From: Gnetum montanum
Lineage: Eukaryota > Streptophyta > Gnetopsida > Gnetales > Gnetaceae
Direction of reading: 5' to 3'
Assembly (NCBI GenBank): GCA_015680685.1
Contig: MNCI01003975.1
Location: 2,163,371-2,227,370, forward strand
DNA length: 64,000 nt
Part shown: positions 33,361 through 42,702 of the stretch, piece by piece
Numbering within the stretch: position 1 is the stretch's first letter
Layout of the letters: the number at the start of each line of letters is the position of its first letter
Program-made: the position numbers and the translations under genes
The notes under the pieces: generated by a model
The model's input: the letters and a program-made list of their open reading frames with translations, nothing else
The model's database searches: none
Told to the model about the DNA's origin: nothing

Positions 33361-35860
33361 GTTAAGATGGGGCATCTCCCCCATGACTAAGTGTTTGACT
33401 GTGACAAGAATTAATAAGTAGATAGGCAGGCTCTATGCATTTGTAAAATAGTGTTAACCCTTTATTTTCAAGCCATTGAATGTCTCTTAGTTTAGTGGCA
33501 ACAACATAGATAGTTTGTTGTTCACACACTTGGTTGTTAAATGTATAGTGGGTTAGAGTATTAGTTGTGCCAATGTTACGGATGTCTGTCCCATGACTAC
33601 ACCCTTAATCATGATTAGGCATGCATGGATTCATTTGTCTCTTCACAATGCTAGATTCATTACTTCTATTAGGTGTTGGAGTAATGATAGATGGTGGCCT
33701 TTGCATAGGATTAGAGGACATTGGTTGCCAAGGGGAAGGCATTGCACTTGATTAGCATTGTGCTAGTTTGGATGAGGTAGTAGGTCCATGAGTGTTGCAC
33801 TTACGTATGGGAGCCATCCTAAAGAAAGGATGTTTCCAAGATTGTGGTGGGAATCTCATAGCATTACATGTCGATGCACATTTGCAACACAAGTGACATT
33901 CTTTTGTTGATGTTATGGTGCTTAACCTACCTGTGTTGTTGGCTGTGACATGTGATGGGATGGAGTATGAGAATATTAAGGATATGATGGAGGGTAAGGG
34001 GTGTGAGGTGGTGATCCTTTAGGAGATGTCATAAGTTGATGATACTCGAGAGAGTGGTAGTAGCGATTTAAAGTAGAGTACATAGAACTAGTTGGGGAAA
34101 TAGGTTATTGAACATAATATCCATACAAGTTTAGCTTGTAATAAGGATAGGGTTGGTTTGATGATGGCCTCCCCCACGACTATGGGTTTTTCCACTATAG
34201 TTAATGATAATGTTGAGGCTAGTAAGTAGTTCCCCTAGGATAGTACGATTGGTTATAGGACTATTTATAATTACCTTGTGAGAAAGGTAATTTCCAAGGC
34301 ATGTGCTTCTATAAGAACTTGGGATTTAATGCAAAAGCCTAATACTCATGTAGATGCAACATGACTAGGCAATAGTCCTTCATGTGGTCATATATGCAGA
34401 TGTCACATTCATCATCTTCGTCTGTGGTTGAGTCTATAGCCTCTTTTTCTTCAGCCATTTTCCCTATTTATCGATAAGTGTTCCTAACTGTTTCTTGGTC
34501 CTTATTCATTCGTTTATTGTGATCGCTTAATTTGTTTCGCATTACCTTCTCCTCTATGGTTTCTACAAAAGTTGTAACTTTCTCATTTATCCATTCCAAC
34601 ATTCTATCAACCTTGGCTTCAAGTTCATTGATAGATTTTTGTATCAACAAGGTTTGTTGTAGAATCACCTTATTGGGAGCTACCTCTTTTTCCTTACCAT
34701 AGACATGGACCTTCTTCTTTTGAAGATTTGGATCCTAGTGAGATTTCTTAACATTCTCCCATTTACATAACTCTCCTTCTTCTTTTTCCACATAATTGAT
34801 TAGCTCTTGGATCTGATGGGTTCATAGCTTGTATAATTGACCTTGATTATACATCCCAAGGGTCTCCCTCGTTTCATTATGAAGTCCATCTATCATGTGG
34901 AAAAGTTGCCCTTCCTTAGAGAAACCATGGCCTAGGCATCTATTCAATAGAGAATAATATCTATCTAGGGCCATGTCCAAGGGTTCACGTTGTTCTTTTC
35001 TCCATCCTTGGATAAATCTTCTCAAGTTGAACACCTTCGCATAGGTTTGGTATTTCTCATGGAAGAGTTCTAGCATTGTGGACCACCACCAAATTGAGTT
35101 TGGTTTCAACACCATCATACTTTAGCTTTGTCTTTGAGTGTCCTAAGAAAGAGCTTAAGCTTTTGCCACCTACTTGCAATGTTGTATAAGGCACAAGGAT
35201 CATGGAAGGCTTGTAAATGATGTTGTGGATCTGTATAATAGCCTCTAGTAAATTTAGGGATATTATTCATATAAAGCCTTGTTAGGTGACTTTCTGTGTG
35301 ATGCTTGTGGGGTATATTAACTATCTTAGTGATCTGCATTAGGCTTTTAGTGGCCAACAAGGGTTCATCATCATCAAACATGTTGTGATGAAAATTTCTA
35401 TTTTTGTTCATTTGATTGTAATGATTTTATTTATTTTCATTTTGATGTATTTAATTTTTCATGTGGTTTCGATTCTTATTTTTATGTTGACACTATAGTG
35501 GAGCTTTGTCTCTATACCAACATTCATCTTTGTTAGAACTAGACAATGAAGAGAAAGAGGAAGATGAGGAACTAGGAGGATTGTTATGGCTTCTATGATG
35601 TTCCCTAGGGTCCCTTCAGTTTTCTTTTCTAGGTTTTGAGGAGGTCCTAGGCCTAGAGGCCTCCTCTGGTCTAGAACTTCATCTCCTCTAGGGTTATCTA
35701 CCATAGGTAAATGTAGTCTTTGAGTGTCATCAGGGAGGTCCTGAACATATGAAATCCTTGCATGTGGTTGGCCACTCCAATGATCTTCAACATATATATC
35801 TTGTTAGTTCTCTAATGAATGTTCTCACCATAGAATGCATTATTGCTTCCTTGTGAAAGA
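33361..35860 (-). pseudogene. gag and downstream linker of the outer Athila-like element, reverse strand
   Basis: The reverse order is MVDNPRGDEVLDQRRPLG (35704), the core MNNIPKFTRGYYTDPQHH and LQAFHDPCALYNIASRWQKL (35270-35150), KPNSIWWWSTMLELFHEKYQ, LGHGFSKEGQLFHMIDGLHN (34940-34870), then a basic helix (34668-34468). A P/S/Q-rich decayed stretch continues to the GTCATGGGGGAG motif at 33363-33380. Pol is absent between gag and the third ORF. Confidence 0.7.
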
Positions 35861-35924
35861 CACATTGTTTTTAGTTAATGATATGTGCAATTTAATAATT
35901 TCTAAAAGATATATCATTAATGTG

Positions 35925-36719
35925 TAGTCATGAATTGTTGGCCGTGATATCGCACCCATGATATCGCGTACGCGATATTGCAGCTTGTCTCCTCATCTAT
36001 AAATAAGAGGCAGGCAAATTTGGTAAAAGAGAGAGTAGTTTTTAGTATTAAGGTAGGAATTTTTGTTAGTTTTTCCTCTCAACCCTTTCTCCCAGTGCAT
36101 GCCCGCAGTGTGATGATTGTAATTGTACAACATCCTTATTCGAGTGTGATGTACTTGGACATGCACATGATCAGTAATAAAGATCGAGATTAGTTCATCA
36201 TTGCAGCATCCACTTAGCTTAATTATTTAATTACTATTGTTATTTATTGTTTTCTTAGTTAATATCTCTCTACCCTTATAGTAACGCAGAATGAGTACGA
36301 CTTAATCACGAGCATTTAAGTGTGACTACTTGGTAACTCAATAGTGTACCTAGGACATGCGCTTGGTAATCCCAGTGGTAGTCATGCATGAGGTCCAAGA
36401 TGTATATGGATAATTAAGGAACAGATGCTCATCATACTTAGGCTAGTTTAGATTCTCTCTCATCCTCTCTCCTACCTTAGTTGATATTATTTCCCATCAT
36501 ACCTAGGAGTAGCATTAGTGTAGGAACACATCATACACCTCACTCTGGACTAAACCATACGTGACAAAGCTAATACTAGTCTAGGTGGGAAGACAGCGAA
36601 CTGCGATCTATGAGTAACTGTCTAGATGCCACAACTAGTCTATTTGCGGATTTCGACCAGATCGTGCGTGAACGCTCGTATTCGTATGGTTGAGTGTAGG
36701 GGTACCTTGCCACTCATCA
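35925..36719 (+). repeat. 5' LTR of the nested pol-less element
   Basis: It aligns with 40923-41740. The TATA box TATAAATAA is at 35998-36006. Upstream (35945-35984) are GATATCGC / GCGTACGCGATAT palindromic strings. It ends CACTCATCA. Confidence 0.8.
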
Positions 36720-36720
36720 T

Positions 36721-36739
36721 TGGCACCGTTGCCAGGGAC
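36721..36739 (+). other. Primer binding site, tRNA-Asp type
   Basis: TGGCACCGTTGCCAGGGAC differs from the tRNA-Asp complement (TGGCGCCGTTGCCGGGGA) at two positions. It lies one base after the LTR. Confidence 0.8.
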
Positions 36740-36778
36740 GGTGCTAGTTATCTAGATTAGTTATATCATACAAGGTCG

Positions 36779-37090
36779 CTATATAGGAATTAACGATGTA
36801 TCTTTTAGGAAGAAATAATTACAAAAATTCACATACAAATTCACACACAATTTCACAACCATGCCTCTCCTACAAGACTACGATAATGCCACATCTAGTG
36901 AGGCAATTCATTGGAGAACCAACGAATTATATGANCTATATAGGAATTAACGATGTATCTTTTAGGAAGAAATAATTACAAAAATTCACATACAAATTCA
37001 CACACAATTTCACAACCATGCCTCTCCTACAAGACTACAATAATGCAACATCTAGTGAGCAATTCATTGGAGAACCAACAAATTATATGA
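36779..37090. other. Tandem 155/156-bp duplication around a single N
   Basis: Copy 1 is 36779-36934 and copy 2 is 36936-37090. Position 36935 is N. The copies differ at only a handful of bases and by one inserted G. The duplication covers leader sequence and the start of gag (ATG at 36860 and 37018). Confidence 0.9.
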
Positions 37091-38275
37091 CAATGAAGGT
37101 TGGAGTACGCAATCTGAGGTGGGGGTTTCTTATAAATGTAAATGAAGGCAACATCATCCCAACACATGAAAACATAACTTACTTGATGACAATGAACCCC
37201 TACTAGCCACTACAAGCCTAACGCAAATACAAGAGGCTGTTCGAATATCCCATAGGCATCGTAAAGAGAGCCGTCTACCCAAGCTCAATTTAAACAACTT
37301 TTCCAATTTCTCAAGAGGCTATGACTTAGATCCACAACAACATTTACAAGGCTTCTACGATGCTTGTGCATGGAACAACATTGATAACTGTTGGAAAAAA
37401 CTCAAGCTCTTTCCTATAACACTTGTTGGCCAAGCAAAAGTATGGTATAGATCGTTAAAACCAAATTCAATTCAATGTTGGCCAACAATGGTAGAACTCT
37501 TTAACGAAATATATCAAACCTATGCAAGAGTGTCGACCTTGAGGAAACAAATCCAAGAGTGGAAACAAGCACAACATGAATCCTTGGACATGGCCTTAGA
37601 AAGATATTGTGCACTATTAAACAATTGTCTAGGCATGAGTTCTCTGAGGAAAGGGTATTGTACCATATCATTGATGGGCTCCGTGATGAAACAAGAGAGA
37701 CCCTAGGGATGTATGCCCAAGGTCAACTATACGAACTATGAACCCATCAATTCCAAGAGCTTATTAAGTGGGTAGCAAAAGAAGAAGGAGAAATGGCTAG
37801 ATGGGAGAGTGTTGAACATCAATGGGACCAAAATCTCAACTTAACAGAGGTCCATAATCAAAAAAAGGAGAAATCAACCTATCTCAAGGAGGAAGAACCA
37901 TCTTTGCCAGTACAACAATCATTAGGTAAAATCGAGGCAAAGATCAATAAGATGCTGGAATGGATGCATAAAAAGTGTGGAGAATATATCAATATTATTG
38001 AAGATAGAGTTTTGACAACCTGAGAAGCAGGACAAAATATCATTAGACAATCGGAAAGAATGGATGAAAAAATAAGAGCTCAATTGCCAATCATACGTAT
38101 GAATGCAACATTTGCCTGTACGATCATCCCAAGGGCCAATGCCCAATCTTGTTACATTTATATGAGCATTGGGGAAGCACGTTACACCCAGAGTTCATAT
38201 AGAGATACTGTGTTCAATCACAATGGCAACAATCCTGGTCATGGGGGAAGCCATCCCTAAACTGGGGACATCCTT
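37018..38275 (+). pseudogene. gag of the nested pol-less element
   Basis: The start ATG at 37018 gives MPLLQDYNNATSSEQFIGEP. The core text includes LPKLNLNNFSNFSRGYDLDP (about 37275), LQGFYDACAWNNIDNCWKKL, VWYRSLKPNSIQCWPTMVEL, YQTYARVSTLRKQIQEWK (37510) and LGMYAQGQLYEL (37708). A coiled-coil tail runs to about 38080. Several frameshifts and stops. It is the best-preserved copy of this gag in the window. Confidence 0.75.
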
Positions 38276-39400
38276 CGTATCATCCGAATCCAAATGCTTA
38301 TCTAGTTCAACATCCTGTTTCCCCGACTAGGTCAACATACTCTATCTCACTGCATTATTACTCTCCTCAGTACTATCAGCCCATGTCCTCAACACAACCA
38401 TCGCCTTATGTACCTTACACTTCTCCTAAATTTCAACATTCTCATCCTTTCCCTCGTTCTACATCACCACCAAATATTCCTGAAGTATCTGCACCATAGC
38501 AACAACCCACGAACGTTACTTGTGCTACTATTGCCAACAGCAGTGAGAGACCTCCTCAACATCAAAGGTGTCCCTTCTTTAGACATGACCGTAGGAAGAG
38601 ACAACACAGTTCCAAGGCCACTACATTCTCCAATTCAACACAAGCCAAACACTGTGGTGCATCCTTCTCCTCGAACCCAACGCCTCGTGTCACTTCATTA
38701 GGGCCACCAATTAACACTCCAACAACCATATGGCCCAATGAATACAGCCATGGAGGATGACATCCTGACCCTTGCATGCCATCTTATGGTCTCAAGTATC
38801 ATAGTGGGTCAACTCTTTACCCAGGAACCACATCTTATAAATTACCCCACTATGCTTACTATAATAAGGTGTGTAAACCCAAATTGGGTAAGTATGACCA
38901 AGTTTCAATATTTCCAACATGCAAAGACCCTCATATTTCATTTATTAATCCTCACCGTGCTCAATCGTTTAGTTATGTGTGTGTTTTGTGGAACCAATGT
39001 GGATTACATTTAACCCTTCTAATGCCTACGAACATTTTAAAGTGTGGTTACGCAAGGGCATTAGAGGTTGTCCCTGCTTTGGGTAGGACCCAATTGCGTA
39101 ATTTTTGTAATTTTCACTCATAACACATCTTCTGCACACCATCTATTACCCTCAGCATATTGTCAATGATATTCTTTCCCTTATTACTATCCCTCTCATT
39201 CAAACATTCCTATGAACGATCACATAGCCTTTTTCTCCCCCTTACCATCCAAGGTCCTTACCATCATAATTTTCGTGCCTTTAGAATTAGTTGAATCACC
39301 TTGGAACCCTTTAACAACAATCCAGATGTCCTTAGTTCACATCATTTAATTTTAGAAAAATATTAAAAATTCAGTACATTCTATAAAGTGCCCTAACTTC
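38276..39400 (+). pseudogene. P/S/Q-rich linker after gag
   Basis: Open stretches rich in proline, serine, glutamine and tyrosine (SYYSPQYYQPMSSTQPSP near 38350) lead to a 115-codon frame at 38776-39123 with no domain I recognise. In full-length relatives pol would follow here. Confidence 0.4.
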
Positions 39401-39403
39401 GAT

Positions 39404-39475
39404 AGGCCACGATATCAAGTACGTGATATCACAAACAACACAATATCGTGTCCCAAAATATATATATACATGACC
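39404..39475 (+). promoter_or_regulatory. Internal promoter-like segment resembling the LTR U3
   Basis: GATATCAAGTACGTGATATC (39411-39430) followed by AATATCGTG and TATATATATA (39459-39469) echoes the LTR order of GATATC palindromes then TATA box. It lies about 500 bases before the third ORF. The role is inferred. Confidence 0.35.
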
Positions 39476-39967
39476 CCCTTACGCTAATCAACATCATTTG
39501 CAACTATTCACGTGGGGGAAGTTTTTCAAATTCCTCTCTACGACTTGCGATTGCGTGCCCCTTGCTTTCATATCCATAACTTGCTCGCTGGTACTCTGAT
39601 TTTCATTCCATTTGAACCTACTTGAACTCGAAGTGTTCAGCTTAGTCATGGGGGAGGGGCACACATCGAATAGCGCATAAATTTTTTGAAAATTTTTATT
39701 GCCTAAAGGACATTATTAAGGGTAATTAGTTATAAAATTAAGGATAAATGCGCCAAAAAAAATTTCATCTCCTTAGTTATACTAGGAAACTAGATTTGGA
39801 AACCACGTAAGCAAAGAGGATTAAATATTATAATCTTTCAGGGACATTTTCTCCTAATAATTAACGTCACACAGAGATAAAGAAAATTCATTAAGGCAAG
39901 CAGTAAGGTATAACCTAACTTTGGTAACAACTTTACTAACGATTGGCCCCGTGTGATCGTAGATGAC

Positions 39968-40750
39968 CCCGAAACGTAAACAACAGGAAGGTCCTACTCA
40001 AGGTGTGATCAAGTGACCTAGGAGAGGTGAAGGAAGAGTTCTTGCTGAACAACATGTAGAGCAGGAGGAACAATCATTTAGTATCCACCAAGAAGACCCT
40101 GCCACTGTACAATCAAGGTAGGCAGAAGGAGGAGCTGCTGCAGTGTCTGAATAGGGACGACATCTCATGTTGCCGCAGGATTGTGTTCAGGCCATCCATG
40201 AAATGTCCATATTAAATGCAATGATCGTGGAATTAAACTTTGGACCTTTCGCAGAATTTTCTTCAGAGGCCATTAGGGATCACCTAAAAGGGTCCCCATT
40301 GTGGCCTACCCTCTCTGAAAGCGGTGCCTGGTACTTAGGGGAAACATACCAATTTTGGCACAACAAAGAAGAAGGCCCCACGGTTAACATTTGTGGTGTG
40401 ACTATTGATTTCTCTGTTCAAGCCATTTTGGAAGTATTTAACCTTTTGAATACAGGGCCAAAAGTTGCTCAAAACTAGCTGGACACTTTCAGAATTGAAC
40501 AACTTAATAAATTGTTGACAGAGAATAAAAGGGTGGCGAAAGAAAAAGAGAAGGCTGACTGGGATGCCTCTATGGCATAAGCGCAAACTTATGCACATGC
40601 CAAGGCACTCAAGGCCTTATAAGAGAAGAAACTCTAGGCCATACTGCAATGCCATCAAATCCCAAGACCTGGAGTGCAAGACAAGGGAAAGACACCCATG
40701 GAGGAGCCACCACCACCAGGAACTACATGAGTTCCACCCAATTTTGTAGT
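39968..40750 (+). pseudogene. Third ORF of the nested pol-less element
   Basis: It begins MTPKRKQQEGPTQGVIK (39968). The best frame is 40167-40478: MLPQDCVQAIHEMSILNAMI, VELNFGPFAEFSSEAIRDHL, WYLGETYQFWHNKEEGPTVN, TIDFSVQAILEVFNLL. Then comes a lysine/alanine-rich helix and a PMEEPPPPGTT end. The pattern of a conserved W..LG..Y, a V.I.GV.IDFS turn and a hydrophobic helix is like the plant transposon-associated domain after pol in Athila-type elements. Function unknown. Stops interrupt it. Confidence 0.55.
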
Positions 40751-40910
40751 TATAGGACTTTCTTTTGTGTTCTTTGTGTTGTGTCTCAATTTTCTTCTGA
40801 TTCCACACTGCAACATGAATCCATTCTAATCAGTTAATAATCCCATACCTATCCACTATGTAATCAATGGAGCTTATTCTCACTTTAACTCGAGGACGAG
40901 TTTTCATTTA

Positions 40911-40922
40911 GTCGTGGGGGTA
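40911..40922 (+). other. Polypurine tract of the nested pol-less element
   Basis: GTCGTGGGGGTA directly precedes the 3' LTR. It follows ACTCGAGGACGAGTTTTC, a motif conserved before the LTRs at 2617 and 59171. Confidence 0.7.
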
Positions 40923-41740
40923 TGATGAGTCATGAATTGTTGGCCATGATATCGCACCCATGATATCGAGTACGCGATATCACGTACGCGATATCGCAAC
41001 CTGTCTCCTCATCTATAAATAAGAGGCAGGTAGATTTGGTAAAAGAGAGAGTAATTTTTAATATTAAGGTAGGAACTTTTTGTCAGTTTTTCCTCTCAAC
41101 CCTTTCTCCTAGTGCATGCCCGCAGTGTGATGATTGTAATTGTACGGCATCCTTATTCAAGTGTGATGTACTTGGACACGCACATGACTGGCAATAAAGA
41201 TCGAGATTACTTCATCATTGCAACATCCACTTAGCTTAATTATTTAATTATTATTTTATTTATTGCTTTCTTAGTTAATATCTCTCTACCCTTATCTCCT
41301 AGTAATGCGGAATGAGTATGACTTAATCACAAGCATTTAAGTGTGACTGCTTGGTAACCCAGTAGCATACCTAGGCCATACGCTTGGTAATCCCAGTGGT
41401 AGTCATGCACGAGGTCCAAGATGTGTATGGATGATTAAGGAATGGATGCTCATTGCACTTAGGCTAGTTTAGATTCTCTCTCATCCTCTCTCCTAGTTTA
41501 GTTGATATTATTTCCCATCATACCCAGGAGTAGCATTAGTGTAGGAACACATAATACACCTCACTCTGGACTAAATCATACGTGACAAAGCTAATACTAG
41601 TCCAGGTGGGAAGACAGCGAACTATGATCTACGAGTAACTGTCTAGATACCACAATTAGTCTGTCTACGAAGTTCAACCGGATCATGCATGAACACTCAT
41701 ATTCATATGGTTGAGTGTAGGGGTACCTCTCCACTCATCA
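40923..41740 (+). repeat. 3' LTR of the nested pol-less element
   Basis: It runs TGATGAGTCATG to CCACTCATCA, with inverted ends TGATGAGT / ACTCATCA. It has one more GATATC / CGTACGCGATATC unit (40947-40997) than the 5' LTR. TATAAATAAG is at about 41014. Confidence 0.8.
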
Positions 41741-41792
41741 ATGTGTTTACAAAGATCATGCATAATATAACTAATCTAGATAACTAGCACCA

Positions 41793-41811
41793 TGCCCAGC
41801 AACGATGCCAA
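41793..41811 (-). other. Primer binding site of the outer element, reverse strand
   Basis: Read in reverse it is TGGCATCGTTGCTGGGC, a tRNA-Asp-type site with a few transitions. It is followed on the reverse strand by GGTGCTAGTTATCTAGATTAG, as in the nested element's leader. Confidence 0.7.
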
Positions 41812-42702
41812 TGATGAGCAACGAGGTACCCCTATGCCCAACCATACAAATCACAGGTGTTCATGCATGATCTGGTTGAATTTCGTGGATGGGACTAGTT
41901 GTGGCATCTAGATTGTTATGTCTTGATCATAGTTTGCTATCTTCCCACTTTGACTTGTGGTAGCTTTGTCATGTATGATTTAGTCCAAAGTGAGGCATAT
42001 GATAATTGATGTTGTTTTGTCCTTATGCTACTCCTAATGATAATAAAGAACTTAATTGTTTAATCTAATTAACAAAGGAAAGTAAAGTCTAAACTAGCCT
42101 ACATGCGATGAGTATCTGTCCCTAACCATTTGTACATGCCTTGGACTCCATGTAACTACCATTGGGATTACCAAGCATACATCACTAGGTGTACCAAATG
42201 ATACACTACTAGGTTACCAAGTAGCTACACTTAAATGCTTGTAATTAGTCATACTCATTGTGCTTAATGATAGGAATAATAAGGAGCAATAAATGAAAAC
42301 ATTAACTCAAGAAAATAGCAAACATTTAAGTAATTTAAGATAATTAAAGACAATAATAAAGCTAAGTGGATGCTGTAATGATGGAAGTACTCTCAATCTT
42401 TATTTCCAAATGTGTAACGTGTCCAAGTACATCACACTCGAATAAGGATATCGTACAATCACTTAACATCACACTGCAGGCATGCACTAGGAACTAACAG
42501 AACTTAAAATCAAAAATCTATGAATCTATTCTATCTTTTCTATGTCTCAACTGTGCATCCAAGTGTGGTATTTATAAGCATGCATGGATGAGGCAATATC
42601 AGATCCCTAACATTAGACTTTATACCCCAATATCGAATACTCAACACTGAGGCTTCAATATTAGATATCCAATATCGGAGCCCCGCAAAACATGACTCAT
42701 CA
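41812..42702 (-). mobile_element. 5' LTR of the outer Athila-like element, reverse strand
   Basis: The forward text begins TGATGAGCAACGAGGTACCCC and ends ACATGACTCATCA, the reverse of the LTR family at 35925. The leader and primer site on its left are in reverse orientation, and that leader is cut at 41745 by the nested element and resumes at 35924 leftward. Confidence 0.75.

Larger units (their letters stand above)
35925..41740 (+). mobile_element. Athila-like LTR element lacking pol, nested in the outer element
   Basis: LTRs at 35925-36719 and 40923-41740 flank an interior with a tRNA-Asp-type primer site, gag, a P/S/Q-rich linker, a third ORF and a polypurine tract, but no protease, reverse transcriptase or integrase. 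The duplication ATGTG flanks it (35920-35924 and 41741-41745). The flanking sequence on both sides is the reverse-strand leader of the outer element. The 5' LTR seems to have lost its first few bases (TGATG). Confidence 0.8.

Noticed and set aside
36860-37018. Two gag start codons as a real tandem duplication
   Set aside because: The duplication is centred on an N and is better explained as an assembly overlap.
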